Shown piece after piece: positions 47,058 to 60,019 of a stretch of DNA of 64,000 nt. Position 1 is the first letter of the stretch; each line of letters starts with the position of its first letter. Source of the DNA: Nectonema munidae (lineage: Eukaryota > Nematomorpha > Nectonematoida > Nectonematidae); assembly GCA_030549495.1 (NCBI GenBank), contig JAUIRK010001055.1, forward strand, positions 185,001 through 249,000, in the 5' to 3' direction. A model generated the notes under the pieces. That model was not told the DNA's origin and ran no database searches. It saw nothing but the letters and a program-made list of their open reading frames with translations. Position numbers and translations under genes: made by a program.

Positions 47058-47559
47058 AATAAATATACGTCCACAAATACAAGAATCCTAAAAATTTTAT
47101 AAATTAATCTTACCCAAAATTAGTTTCCATTTTCAACTTGTATAATGATAAATATGATGAATCACTTCCTAAGTAAAAATCAATTTTAATATTTTCAAGA
47201 TGTCTGTTTCTCTACGTGCCAATCCTTTCCACTAAGAGAGATAGAAGTATTTCTTATTTTCTGTTTGAGCCCTTCCCCTTGTACTGGTAAAGGGCTTCCA
47301 ACTATAACTGATATTGCCAGCACAGGCTAAATTTTCATCCGTTTCACTTTCTTGAAGCGAATTTGATTCGATAATTTAATCGAAAAAACACTCACTTGAC
47401 TCTTCAACAAAACTACCCGAAGACGAAAATTCCATGGGATCAAACTTGGAATGAGTACTGGAAGCATTGAGTATTGAAGGGGTGAAACGCGAAGAAAAAT
47501 AGAGCGAGTAACGAAAGCGGAAAAATGCAAAGAAACTAGAACAGTATTATAGGATGGAA

Positions 47560-49590
47560 TGGAATGGAATATTCGATCAGATGTCAGAGTTCAATATGAT
47601 TTATGCACACATGGTATACCGCTCAATGAAAACGTAATATTTTAAGGTTTTTCTTTCCGAAGAAGAGTGATGAATCATCCTTCGTGTAAACAATAAAATT
47701 GTTTTTATTATTATATCTTGCTGTGAAAATTTGATGTGAAGAACAAGTGATTTATTGCGATATCGTGTTTATTCTCAACATAATACCGATAGAAAAATCA
47801 CATTAGACAGCACAATGTCTTTTTGCCGGTTTTTCCTTCCGAGGTTTCAAAAACATTTGAATGTCTTCAATTTCCATGTAGCTCTGTTGCGTTGACGTCA
47901 GTGGCAATGAAATGGCGACCCCTGTGTGTGGCGCCCGGGGCAATTGCCCCCACTGCCCTCCCCCTTGATACGGCCCTGTTTACCAGCGTTTCCGAACCTA
48001 TATTTCTTCTTCGCTCACACCGTGAAAAGATTTTTTCTAGACCACGAATAAATATAGGAATGAAAAACAAAGTTTTCCTTAAGTACTTTCTTGTAAATTT
48101 TCTACGTGTATTTTTAATGTTTACATTTTTCGGGGCTCGTCCATTTGTTATATTCATCACTAAAATTTTATTTTTTCAACGCCTACCTCTTTTTGCCAAA
48201 TTTGGCCTATCTCGGTACAGCTTGGGAAACAATAAATTTCAAAAAGTTATTACAAATAATAAATTGCAAATTATACAATGCTATTAGAAAATATACACTT
48301 TAAAAAAATAAAAGAGAGAACATCTCCAATAACGAGATTTTATTAAAGAAAAATTCAGGGAATTGAAGAATTCCACAGTATGAACTAATATATCCAGTAT
48401 TAAAAATTTTCATTATAAAAAGTAAGATATTCATAGTTATTTAAACATCAATAAAACTTTTAAAGACAGATTGTACGCTTGGTTTAACCCAATTCACATA
48501 AAATTATTGATCATATTGCTGTTGATTTTCATCCCTAATCAGATGAAAATATGATAGAATATAAATGCCATACTTCTACGAAGTGTGATACCAAGGCTAG
48601 CCAAATGAAGTGGGGTTTAAGTTATGAGCTCGATGCGATTGTAAAAGATATTTATTTGCTTCATCAAGTACACACAACGTCTCTCGCTGGAAAAGGCTAA
48701 AGCTGGGTAAATTGCTTTGCCAATCGATTTATATATATTATGTATAGCAATGGTTTACCTTTTTTATTTTCGGGTCAGTCAGTATATTTAGAATTGTAGG
48801 AAGGGATGAACCAACTTTTATTGTGAATTCAAAAAATTAAAATTTCAAGAATTATTTTTCGTTCATGCAATATTTGAATGCAGCGATCTCACCTTCATGA
48901 TGTACCCATTCCAATTTTCAATGCTTCTTGTTATCACAAAAAGTAGAATAAAATTTATGCGTTTTTTTAATTAAAAAAAACAATTTTTAGAATTGCTTTA
49001 CAAAGTCTTACTCCTTTATTTGGTGTGCAGACATAAAATATAGTTCACTCGGCACTGATGTATTTTAAAAAATTTAATGACTTAGGATCTTTTTTAAAAA
49101 AAATTCCTAAAATTGTCCACTCAAAATACATAAGAAAAATGGGATCCGTGTCTCAGCGTTTTTTAAAGATGAACATGAATACGCAGTGTTTTATTCCCGT
49201 TTGCTTTGTTTCTTATATACCCAACGGGCATGAATGAATATCGCTTCTTAAAATTTTTTTAGCGTATTTGTTGATAAGCCACCATTACTTTGCTACTTTT
49301 TCTAGCGTTTGAAATTGATTTGACTCAAGTTACATAATGATAAAATGTAAAGAGCGTTTGTCAGAGACATAAGACTTTTTTTCTTCAAAAATTTATTTTG
49401 TCTGAAGTTGTGAAAGAAAAAAACTTGAAGGGAATGAGGCGGAAGCATGTGGCAATGTATCTTTAAATACGCTCTAGCATTCGTGTGTTTTTATGAACAT
49501 CTTGAAATTAAATCTTTAAAAACTGGTTTCACTTCAAAATTCCATGTTAACACGCTTCATGCAGAATACGCGACCAGAAACTCACGAATC
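47560..49590. other. PLC intron 1, mostly unassigned
   Basis: Apart from the element end at about 47905-47978, I find no feature that I can support. Confidence 0.4.
47905..47978 (-). repeat. element terminus beginning CAGGGCCGTATCAAGGG
   Basis: The minus strand from 47978 reads CAGGGCCGTATCAAGGGGG and continues into GGCAATTGCCCCGGGCGCC. This matches a widespread type of non-autonomous hAT-like terminus. It is strikingly GC-rich in AT-rich surroundings. The other end was not found. Confidence 0.35.
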
Positions 49591-49599
49591 CTAAAAGAG

Positions 49600-49729
49600 T
49601 TTACCCTTTGACTAGCTGAATTTTAAAGGCTAATTCTCTGCCTTCTTTTTCAATCAAATTTTATACATTTAAAGCATATTATTTTGATTTCATAGGACAC
49701 TAGTGTCCAACTGGTCATCAAGGGGTTAA
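49600..49729 (-). mobile_element. short piggyBac-like element, family 1
   Basis: 130 bp. The minus strand starts TTAACCCCTTGATGACCAG at 49729, and the far end reads TTTACCCTTTGACTAGC inward. The perfect palindrome GGACACTAGTGTCC lies at 49695-49708. The interior aligns with 7143-7273 (ATGAAATC...ATGCTTTAAAT...GATTGAAAAAGAAGGCAGA). Confidence 0.68.
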
Positions 49730-49734
49730 AGATA

Positions 49735-51000
49735 GGGCTGAATTATTTTTATCCTTCTAAATGGAGTTTCTGATTTCACGATAAATTCATCTTCTCTGGA
49801 AATGAGAAATTAGATTGTGAATTCTCAACATTCGAAAATATAATAAACGTGAATAGAATATAGAAATAGTTGCAATCATTCTGATTGTGTTTAACTTTCA
49901 ATCATACTGAAGGAAAATAAAATAAAGAATCTCTTGTCTATTTTCTCGAGAATCAAAAAGCTTAAAAACCCTCGAAGTCTCGGTAAACGAGAAATTTCGA
50001 GAGATATAGTGAAATAGCTGTTAAATGATAACTCAACTTAGTACAAATATGTGAAAATTCAAATAGCTGTAATGATTGTTATTATTTTTGTAAAAAATAC
50101 TTTATAATATGCTTGTGCATTAACTCTATTTTATTTTATTCCATTTTAAAAGTCAAAGTATGACAAATTTGACATGTGAAATTTTTGAGTATTTCAACAG
50201 CCCTTTCGGATTTTTAAAGCGGGATTGACCTCACTAATAGGACCAATAAAACAAAATTACGTAAAGTGCGTTTTTTTTAGAAAACTAAAAAATCGTATCC
50301 TTGCTAACTTTCAAATGAGGCAAAAGCAGTGTTTTCTAACCGTGTTTCTAACTAGTGTATTCTTCCGCAAAAACGTTTGTATCGCTTGTGTAAAGGATTT
50401 TAACGAAGAATCATAAAGGAGCAATATGAATTCGGTGCAGGACATTTCGTAGCTAAGACGTTTGTATCCCCCACACATTTCCCAACACATTTCGTACCTA
50501 GATTTGGAAGTTTTGTACCCATTTTTTTAATATAATTTTTGGGTTACGAAATATCTTGGGTAGAAATGTCTTGAACTTGTGTATGAATTGCATTCAGCAC
50601 CATTAATATTTTTGATAAGGTGCACTACTATTCTTTTGATCCTTTCATGTTTTTCTTTCCAAAATGAATCTTGTGCTTTTTTTTGAATGAAATTTTAGTT
50701 GAAACACGATTTTTATTTCGTTGCTCACTCATCTTCACTTGTTGTGTCTAAAAGGTTTGAACTAGTTCAAAGAATATACCGAAGAAGACTCTTATTGAGG
50801 CTGCCTCTTTTTGATAAGAGTACCGGCTGAGATAATATTATGCATCAGAGGCTATAATTCTGAAAGAATTGTGAAATAACTTGTATATCCTTATCATTAC
50901 TTGTTTGACAATGAAAAACATTCAACAAAATAAATATAGATAATGCAAATAATATGAATTTTTTAAATACCGTGTAATGAGGGCGTGAGTAAGGAGGGGT
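49735..51000. other. PLC intron 1, AT-rich, nothing recognised
   Basis: No supported exon or repeat. Confidence 0.4.
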
Positions 51001-51004
51001 GGGT

Positions 51005-51175
51005 TAGATATTGCGTTTCGATAAGTCAAGGTTTTGGGTTCGATCCCGCATCAAGGCTACTTTCCTCAAAGTTCGATAGATGTGGCGCAACTGTGCCTTT
51101 TCGATGGAAACACTCCACCGTACCTACCCTTACATAAGTTAATGATTTAATAATGGCTTTTTATTGAATCTAAAA
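51005..51175 (+). mobile_element. tRNA-like SINE, copy 2
   Basis: An exact B-box GGTTCGATCCC at 51037-51047, aligned with the copy at 26203-26383 over about 150 bp. It sits in PLC intron 1 on the gene's strand. Confidence 0.65.
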
Positions 51176-51577
51176 ATCGGGGGTGAAATAATCGCTAAAA
51201 AATAAAGCTATTTGATATATCATCTTTGAAGCTTTTTCCCAAATAAAGATAACTGCTTTCAAAATACACGATTTCACAAATTTCTTTGCGTATTCTGGAT
51301 GTTTTCTTTAGGGTGTTATTGGAATTGTGATGCTTTCATCGACACTTTACCCAAGACATCATGCCCCAAAGCACATTTTGTTTTCTCAATGCAGCATTAT
51401 TTTATTTAAATAGATATAGTACCTAAGAGAAATTATAATAGATTGCTGTTAGAAAAGATAACATAATGAGATGCAAATTTGCTAAAGTATAAACAAATTT
51501 GATAAATAATTCATACTTCCAAAAATGTAATTATGAAAAATTAATTATCATCTCAAGTCTTTTCTGACAAAGTTTAG

Positions 51578-51658
51578 AGAACCACCTCTTAAACCTCGCA
51601 GAACGCGCCGAGCCGTTTGCAACCCACTCGTTGGGGTACCCAGCTCTAGCAGAAACAG
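51578..51658 (+). other. CpG-rich patch with splice-like borders
   Basis: 81 bp, unusually rich in CG for this intron, preceded by AGTTTAG and followed by GTATGT. Frame 0 has a stop, but the two other frames are open. It could be a skipped or alternative exon of the PLC gene. The opposite strand, however, reads like a hAT terminus (CTGGGTACCCCAACGAGTGG), and I favour that. Confidence 0.3.
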
Positions 51659-51864
51659 GTATGTCCTTTATTCTTAAAGTTATGTTGTTTTTATTGAGAT
51701 TGTTATCAAACAGGAAATGTTTAATGTTTTTATTTGTGTTAGTTGCATGATTTTTATAATAAAAAAATTCTTGATGTAATCAACCGTATTTTTCTTTTTG
51801 TCCGGCATTTAATGAGTTTGATCTGAGACTCAGGCACTAAACATCTCTATATTTTTTTCATTAG

Positions 51865-51945
51865 GATAGTGCACAGATAGACTTTGGAGTTGAGTTGAAA
51901 GTTGACGAAATGGGCTTTTTCTTAGTGATTACTTTTGAAGAAAAG
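51865..51945 (+). CDS. PLCB4: PLC beta exon 2
   Basis: 27 codons between acceptor TTTTTTTCATTAG and donor AAG|GTCTTT, phase 0 on both sides. It contains ELKVDEMGFFLV, matching the FKVDEFGFFL of PLCB4, and ends FEEK where PLCB4 has SEGK. The conserved aromatic after GFFL is missing, so this strand of the PH domain is divergent. The donor is weak beyond GT, but a stop follows three codons later, and the alignment supports the junction. Confidence 0.8.
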
Positions 51946-52014
51946 GTCTTTAAATAATTTTACTTTTTTTTAGACTTTGTGGATATTCTTTTATGTTTAT
52001 TTAATTTTTATTAG

Positions 52015-52074
52015 GATATCCAAGTTTATGATATGAGCAATATTACTGATATCCGAAAAGCTTCAACTCCCAAA
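52015..52074 (+). CDS. PLCB4: PLC beta exon 3
   Basis: 20 codons, acceptor TTTTTATTAG, donor AAA|GTAAGA, phase 0. The residues (DIQVYDMSNITDIRKASTPK) align with [20 protein letters not shown] of PLCB4, whose exon I recall ending at the same place. The intron before it is only 69 bp. Confidence 0.82.
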
Positions 52075-52349
52075 GTAAGATTTGCATTTTTATTAAACTG
52101 ATGAAATGAAACTAAGCATTTATTATTATATATGCATAAATTCTCTTTTAACGAAAGAAGAAAATTATCTTATTTCTAGTATTACATACCTGGATTTTCC
52201 CATCTTTTGAATTTATCACCAATCAATAATTATATAGTTTATTCTTGAGCTTTTTAGTAGCATAGATATAGGTCATTTTTTTTTCAAAAACTCCATTACA
52301 ATAAAATAATGTATTATAATTATGGTGATCAAAACTATAATTTGATCAA

Positions 52350-53070
52350 TGTATATCAACAGTGGCGTATTCGAGGAGAAGGTGCATTGGGCTGTAGAAG
52401 TGTTCTTCAGAAAAAGGAATATGCAAGGGGAAAATCAAAGAAATGCCAAATGTGATCCGTCCATTTCAAAGTCTCCATCACAGAAGAAGTACTAAAGGAA
52501 AGGTAGATTGCAAGAAAAGATACACAAGAACAAGATAACGCTGTAACAGAGGATAAATAAATCAATAATTATGGCATACACACACAACAAGAAATCAACT
52601 CAGGCGGTAGTTTTAAAGCCCGTTTTGATAAAGTTGTAAAAGTACGCGGTTAGAGTAAATAAATTGATTTAAAAACGGGTTAATGCTCTTCACGGCATTA
52701 ACACGTATCCGATACAGTTGTTTCATTAGGAATCCGATACAGATTGAAAAAGTAAGAGAAAAAGGAGGATTCGTGAAATTGAAGCGGGAAGAATTAAGTT
52801 AGTGAGAGTCGCTGATAAAACGAGTATCGTTATAAAAATTGTCGTCGAAAAAGTAAGGATGAAATATGGCTAGAGATTTAAAGTAGCAGACACAGTGGCA
52901 CACATGCTGATATTGTCGAAACTCGAAAGCCATGTCAGTTTTTGAGTGTGTCTTTGAATAAAGTAGTAATTAGAGGTATACCAAGTCACTTTCCAATATT
53001 TCAAGTTGGGAAAGATATAACAGGCTCGTAGCCAGAAAACAATTTAGGAGGGCTTAAAAACAAAATGTTA
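52350..53070. other. higher-GC repeat-like segment in PLC intron 3
   Basis: It starts near CAGTGGCGTATTCG at 52362, the form of a DNA-element terminus, and is less AT-rich than the flanks, with scattered CpG. No frame longer than about 60 codons and no recognised domain. GCTCGTAGCCAG near 53025 may be its other end. Confidence 0.3.
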
Positions 53071-53074
53071 GCCA

Positions 53075-56000
53075 CAGAGTTCCAAAATCTCTATTTTTCC
53101 TATTCATCCTAAAAAGTTCTTTATTTTCAATAAAATTTATTTCTTCAACAAAGTTAATATTTCAGTAAAACTTTTAAGCTTTTAAAATAATTTCTGTGCT
53201 TTTCAATGAAAAAACTCTTTGCAATAAAGTTTAGAAAATAAGTTTTTCTTTAGGATATAATGAGATGACCAAATTAATTTTACATGTAGCACTTCTGGCT
53301 TGTTTAAATAAATTTTAAAACTATTTGTTTCATATTCAATTCAAAAATTATTTATTCTTTGATAACAATAAAGCAAAATTTTGAAAAAACTTGAATGAAG
53401 TAAAAATTAACCTTATTGATTGACACAAATTATAAAGATGCAATTGATTTAATTAAAAAATTTTCAAAATCAGATATAGGAATATTATGATAAGCTAAAT
53501 CTTGATTAAAAAGCGCTTAGATGCATAAAAATGCACTATATTGACTTTTGCCTTCTATTACACACTATATGCTTTATCTTGACCATTTTGTGAAGCGTAA
53601 CGTTATTTGTGAGTTATTATTTATACTTATATTAAAAGGAAAAATTTTATAAATATATTTTTGAAAGGATGGCTGATTTTCTAAAGATATTTTGTAAAAT
53701 AATAAAATTAATTCCAAAGCTAATAAATGTCCTAGAAAAGTTAAAATGTAATTTATACGATTTTTAAGTGCTATTTAAAAAATGTTACGCAATGAATGTT
53801 TGTATGATAGAATAAAGGATCTACAGTTAAGTATTATACATATTAATTTTTGTAAGATCACATCTTCTCTTTTTTCTGTTTTCACTACCTACTAACAGCG
53901 TTTATTTTTTAAATGATCATTGTTACATACTCGGTGTGCAATTAGAACCATATGTGCTCTTTTCTCCCAAGCTATTCTAATGTGTTCTTAGTGCTACGAG
54001 AAGTCCTTGTTGATGTGATAAATTATATTTAAGATGATACCTTTTTTGAGTGTTTCCATATATACCATATCGTTGTAACAATCTAACAATGAAAACTGGC
54101 TAGGGAGTATTATTATTTTATTTGAGATTAAGATTCATATTAAAATATAACGAGTAATAGGAAAAGTGGAGCAAGAAACCTTATTCCTTATTCTAACTCT
54201 TACTCCTTAAAAAAATTGACTATTCTCTTTCTCCTAACTCTCACTTCTACTCCTCTGCCCTGTATCAGATAATAGTTTTGTCAGTTTATTGATTCTACTT
54301 TTTCATTATAAAGATGAAAAGAATTTATTTACTAATGAATACTACTGATAAAAGAAAACGTAGCAATTCAATGCTTTAATATACGCTTAAAAACTTACTT
54401 CAAAGACTCTCCTATGTTGCCGATATAAAGTGAATTTTTTATGAAAAGTTTATTTAAATGACATCGCTTTATAACGCCTGCAAAAATTGATTACGAACAA
54501 GTAAAAAAGATATAATTGTTATCTGCTAAGAGCAATTTGTGAACGCAATCCGATTATAAATGAGAATGAATTGCGTTTGTTTATTATTGGAATAAGATAA
54601 CACGATCTTTATTGCTGCAATTTTAAGAAAAAACTTTTTTGATAAAGCACGAAATCTCATAATCACTATATACCAATCGAGTAATTCACTCAGCGGTATA
54701 AGAAATTGAATTTTGCCTATTTCTTGGACGTGTCTTTGAAGTATCATCTTTGATAACAATTTTTTTACTCATGCCGTTCAATAATAAAAACTGCCAAAAT
54801 TCAAGTGATTTGGAGTTACGCGCAAACTGTTAACAAAAATCGTATTTTTGACACTTTTGTTGTGAAACCATTTTTACTTTTAAGTAAAACCATTTTTCTC
54901 AAAAAAAATTTTAATAGATGTGGAATCAGTTTTTGATACACTATTTTTTATACAAATTTTCACTTTTTGGAGTTTAAGGTCAATTTTTGCTTTTTTGTTT
55001 TTTTACTCTATACGTTGGTTGATGCGTGTTTTTTTTTTAGGAATTCTGTTTCTTGTTGGAGTTTTCTGAATTTTTTATCTTAATAAAAAAGAATTTGAAA
55101 AATATATTTTTCCTATTTTTTATGCTCAGATATGTAGGATTGGTTATAATTTAATATGAAATTTTAAATTTAAGTGTAAACTTTTTGTCGTAAAAACTTA
55201 TGTAAAATACATCATAAAATACTGATGTAAAAGGTTTGACCAATTTTTACCAAAATATTCGTAATTTTTAAGAAATAGAATCACTATACATTTGCTGGCG
55301 TATTTATAAGACGCCTCTGAAATAGTCGCTTTATATTATATATACATGATATCTTTATTCAATTAGTTAACTTACGATAACAATTATTGAATGTTTTTCC
55401 GTTGAATGACTGTATTCTTCTTTGTAAAATAGGTTTCTAAGAATTTTATCGCATGTAGAAATCTATTGTACATATAGATTATAGATCTATCTAAATTCAA
55501 CACAGTTTAAAGCTTTAAACATTTTGCCTACATTTTAATTTTTTGTTCTACAAGAGTCGAGGAGCAATTTATTAAAAATATATGCTTCTTCTTTTGATTT
55601 ATTTTTAAAATATAATGTTTATCTCATTATATAATTTCGTAACTCAATGAGTAAAATATAAAAGGCCAACTTTGAACAGTAACTAAAACTTACTAATTAA
55701 TTAAGGGAAGTTATGGTCTAATGATTAGACTAACTAAGAAAAGAACAAGCGTTAATTAAACATACCAACCAAAATACTCAATTTAACGAGTATTTATCTA
55801 AACTCAGTCACTTTTGCTCTCGTTGAGTATACAATTGCAAATCTCTTTATGATTGTTCTTGTATAATTGTTGATTTTATGTATGCCAAATGCAATACTTG
55901 TGTTCTTCATTTCAGAAAAGTGACTATGAAGAAGCAATGGAAATAGAGAGTAAATATTGTTATAGTCAGTCTTGCTTTCATCGTGATGATTTATTCAATA

Positions 56001-56670
56001 TGTTAAAAATATAACTTTGAATTATTTTTTCTCAAAAAGCAAATAACCACACTGTGAATCATACTTTATCATTTTCCCTTACCGAGAAGTGTCGAGATCC
56101 ATTCATATTAAGTTATTGATAGAGAAGGATCATTTTGGTATTTACCAACGCCAAACTTCTTCCACTAACATTTATTTTCAAAAATGAAGTTGTTATTTCC
56201 GAAAACTCAAACTGCATTTCTGTTTGCCAAGAAGTCCAAAATATATGGATAGGATATATATCACCCCCGCCTCTTTTATCGTCTTTTTGACATATCCCTA
56301 TAAAGGAAAGATTAATAAAATTGAAGCTATGAATTTTTATATACGGTAAAGTATTTTTTCCCTTTCTAGACGTATTAACTTCTCAAAGAGTTGAAAGTTT
56401 GTTATCATCGTGTGAGACTTAAGTAAGACTCTTGAAAAAATGTGAAGTAAAACACGTTTATTCTATGTAATTTTTTTCCAAATATTAGCGATGCGATTAT
56501 TTCTTCTTTTGGCGTTAAATTGTCATTTTTGTCCTTTTTTTCTTTTATTTCTTTGTGAATTATGCCTGGAATTTTTTGCTGTACTTTTTTGTCTCCAAAG
56601 ATGTATCCACTTTTCTTGTATTTTTATTTAAAGTATAACCGTTATTTTTATCACAGTAATTTTTTGTATT
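53075..56670. other. PLC intron 3, AT-rich, nothing recognised
   Basis: No exon needed by the PLC alignment falls here. One AG-bounded open piece at 55916 was considered and rejected. Confidence 0.45.
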
Positions 56671-56677
56671 TTACTAG

Positions 56678-56815
56678 GATTTTAAAACATACGCGGAATT
56701 AGAAGCAAAGGGTAAAGGAATGCTTGAAGATAGAATTTTCACCATTATTCACACATTGGATATGGTTAATTTAACCTACATTAATCTAGCCGCACCTTCT
56801 CCAGAAATTCAGAAA
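56678..56815 (+). CDS. PLCB4: PLC beta exon 4
   Basis: 46 codons, acceptor TTGTATTTTACTAG, donor AAA|GTAAGT, phase 0. DFKTYAELEAKGKGMLEDRI aligns with DPKILAALEAVGK...LEGRI, and TLDMVNLTYINLAAPSPEIQK with [21 protein letters not shown] of PLCB4. This is the last half of the PH domain. Confidence 0.87.
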
Positions 56816-57047
56816 GTAAGTTTAACTTCTTCAAATTTATGCATATCCTCTTCTTGAATTGATACAATTTTTTGAAGTTTGTGAATAGATTTCTATTTAT
56901 TAAACTCTTTAAATTTTTTTCGTAATTTTTATGTAAATATTTAGTGCACATAAAATAATAATACAATCAGCTTCCTTAGTTAAAAAGTTTTCTGAACTAT
57001 TTCAAAATTGTTTATTTCACTTTTAAGTTTTAACATTTTTCCATTAG

Positions 57048-57127
57048 AACTGGCTTTCTTCTCTAACCTTGGTTTCATCTAATCCCAAAGTCTCCCATCT
57101 TTCTCTAATCAATTGTCTTAGAAGGCA
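57048..57127 (+). CDS. PLCB4: PLC beta exon 5
   Basis: 80 nt, acceptor TTTTTCCATTAG, donor CA|GTAAGC, phase 0 in and phase 2 out. The residues NWLSSL...NPKVSHLSLINCLRR match the PH carboxyl-terminal helix of PLCB4 (QWVEGL...NNVSPMTCLKK), including the Trp and the CL-basic-basic end. Confidence 0.83.
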
Positions 57128-58026
57128 GTAAGCTTTTCCTTAAACTCTCTTACCTTGCTCCTTAAAATGAATTTTTTTTAACAATAAATATGTGTCAAAT
57201 TTTGCGTAAAACTAGTATTTGATTTCTTAAGACTCGAAAATTAAGATGGCTCAATTAAATGCTTCATTGACAGGATATTTCAGTTTTGAGTAAAAAAAGT
57301 CTCCAACAATAAACCTTTTGCGCATGATTGGCAGATATAGATTTGCTGCGTCATCAGATGACCGTTATATTATCAGTTTAATTACTTGGAAACTTTAACG
57401 TTGACTGATATACTAGCTCGTGTATCCCATATTATATAGCAATTTTCTTGTAAAAACCGTACGTTTTCAAAATAATTTTTTTTCGATTAAAAATAAACTT
57501 AAAATAATTCGGTGCTACGAAATACTACAAATTAAAGTGCTACTAATACCGGGACTTTACCACTCTTTTTGAGATTTAAGTTTTTCAGTGTTTAGGTGTC
57601 TAATGTTAATATGTATGTATTCGTATCTATTTATGCATGTGAGTGTGTATATGTTTAAATGTATTTTTGTGTCAGGCGTGTACTTAATATAAATAAATAT
57701 AAAACTTATCCAGCTCATTTTTCCAATTTTTATGTCACACGCATAAACTAGTGCGTTGATGCATCCCCTAAAAGTGTTATCCATCCAAGATTCTTATTTC
57801 ACTCAATTAATAAGTATGTCCTATCGCTATTTAAACACAAAACATCTTCCAATCGGATTAAAGTGTAGGAGAGATTCCTTAGTGCTTGACGCCTTATTGC
57901 GGAGCAAAGATTTTGCGAAGATATTTAATTTTATATACTCTTTTTTAAAAAAATTCTTTAAGTTTTTTTAGTATAGATTTCAATATTCTAATAACTTTTT
58001 ATATTCTCTTTTCATTTCATTTTTAG

Positions 58027-58080
58027 TCACACAAAACTCAGCTTTATGCTCAATTCCAATGGCAATATTCCTATTAAAAA
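58027..58080 (+). CDS. PLCB4: PLC beta exon 6
   Basis: 54 nt, acceptor CATTTCATTTTTAG, donor AAA|GTATGC, phase 2 on both sides. HTKLSFMLNSNGNIPIK aligns with WMKLAFMTNTNGKIPVR, the start of the EF-hand region in PLCB4. The conserved Trp is His here. Confidence 0.85.
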
Positions 58081-58917
58081 GTATGCCTTTTTATTTCCTA
58101 TTAATATCCATTCTTTTCCTTTTTAATCTCTGGACATTGAGGAGAGTTTTATTTGGCTTTTAATAAAATTCGGGTTGGCTTATATTTGTGTCGACATGTG
58201 AATCTTTTTTTACTTTTACTGTATCCTTTATTTGATAATAATCCAATGCGGTCTCTATCTTTCTAAGTCTAAACATTCATACGTGTCCTTTAAACATACG
58301 CTCTTTTTGCTCTCTTCTGAATGATTAGTCTGATCTTTATCTCTACTCTTTACTCTCCACCTTAATCCCGCTCTATTTTCGCTTTAATTCTTTTAATTTA
58401 AGGTATATATTATTAACAATTACATAAAAAATTCAAAAAAGAGAAAAAAATTAACAAGATATTACAAAACCCATATGGGCAGATTTAATTTTAAATGATT
58501 GGCTTGATTTATGGTCGCTAGCCATTTGGCATGTCAACGCACAGAGCTGTACAAAAATCTTTTTAATTCTTTTTAGGCGATGATAATCAAGATAAAATAT
58601 ACCTCTACTCTTATAATCAAATACTAAATTTTTCAAGGAAATAAAGCTAATACGATTAACTGATATATAATAAGTATAAATTAAGTGAAATTACTCCAAA
58701 CCAAAAGGTTTATAAATGTCTTTTTCTTTCTGATAACATGATAAGCATAATTATTACTAGAAGTAGTAAGCGTACACTAAGATTTAATACCTTTTTTAGT
58801 TGATTAGTAGTGCTTTTTTAATAAACACTATAAATGAATAAGTTATTAATTTTTGATTTTCACTAGAGTAATATCTTTACCCAATTTTGTGTTTTTGTTT
58901 AAATTTTCTTGTTTTAG

Positions 58918-59002
58918 TATCACAAAGACATTTTGTTCCAGCAAATCTGACAAGCCTATGCAAAAATGTCTAAAGGAGCTTTCTATTATTGATGATAATA
59001 AG
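58918..59002 (+). CDS. PLCB4: PLC beta exon 7
   Basis: 85 nt, acceptor TTTTCTTGTTTTAG, donor AAG|GTTTTT, phase 2 in and phase 0 out. ITKTFCSSKSDK...CLKELSI aligns with ITRTFASGKTEK...ALKELGL, which is specific to the PLCB4/NorpA class and differs from PLCB1-3. The donor is weak after GT. The next exon was not found up to 64000. Confidence 0.83.
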
Positions 59003-59504
59003 GTTTTTTTTATTTTAACATAATTGTATTTTAATTTTTTATTCCCGATTATTCCACAATTCAATTAATTATATGGAAGCTGAAAATATATTATGCAAAA
59101 AATGCAGCGTATTTAGGATTTGAAAACAAATAGAAAACTTGAATGAAAACTGTTTGAATTAGCACCTCATGAGAGCTACCCAGAAATTGCTTGATGTTTG
59201 CACCTCGTAAAAGCTTACGCTAGTTATTTCCGCCAGCCTTTTCATTCCATTCTTGAAAAGCTTGAAAAGATCTAATCAACATATGCGAAATATTTGGCTT
59301 CAAAGCCTAAATACCTATTACGCTATCTTTTTTGTTAAAATTTTTTTTTCTTAATTAAACTTAAGTTGCGCTATTTTCACAAAGAGTTTTTTTAAATTAT
59401 TCCTCATATTTTTATTATGGTATATTTGAGATGATCAAAAGCGCAGAGAAAATAAAACTTATTCTGTTTTTCATAAATTAATATTTTAAAATTTCAAATG
59501 ATGT

Positions 59505-60010
59505 ATTGAAGAAGAAGAAGAAATTTATTAAAGAAAAAAAAACATAATATCAGATGAAATAGATCAAAATGAAATCTTTTAATGTGGCCTGCCATTGGGA
59601 GAGAAAAATGAAGCTTCGTTGCCTCATCGTGATTTCTTCATACCCAGATGGATAGACATGAAAAAAACATAATAATTTACAAGAACGAAAAAAATAAAAA
59701 AATAACCAACTAATAAACATTAATTTTAAATGAAATATTAAAAATATAAAAGAGCTTTAACGGATTCTTTAAAGTTTCTAGGGTTTCTGAAGTCAAGATT
59801 AGGAATGGAGGAATTGACAAGAGAGAATGTTCTTAGGAGAATTGAACGAAAGAGAGACTTTTGAACTATTTGAGGAATGTGAAGAAGATGACTGGAGCGA
59901 GTGAGGTATAGATGTATTGAGTCATTTCGAATGAAAAGCTGGTTGAAAAATCCACATTTGATACAGGATAAATGATGTATTTTACTGAAATTACGCAAAT
60001 GGTCCACTTG
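59505..60010 (-). mobile_element. LINE 3' end with (TTC)n tail, 5'-truncated
   Basis: On the minus strand a frame from about 60007 to 59738 reads HLYLTRSSHLLHIPQ, SLFRSILLRTFSLVNSSIP and NFKESVKALL. This is the pattern at the very carboxyl end of non-LTR reverse transcriptases (the R-S-F...LWN-LP motif, here LVNSSIP). It is followed by about 200 bp of untranslated sequence, AATAAATT and a TTC repeat ending near 59508. The RT core is absent. It lies in the PLC gene's following intron. Confidence 0.55.
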
Positions 60011-60019
60011 TCAAATGAA

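Noticed and set aside
55916-55947. Possible extra PLC exon (KSDYEEAMEIE)
   Set aside because: Its only donor gives a phase that does not join exon 4 in frame, and exon 3 joins exon 4 directly in line with PLCB4.
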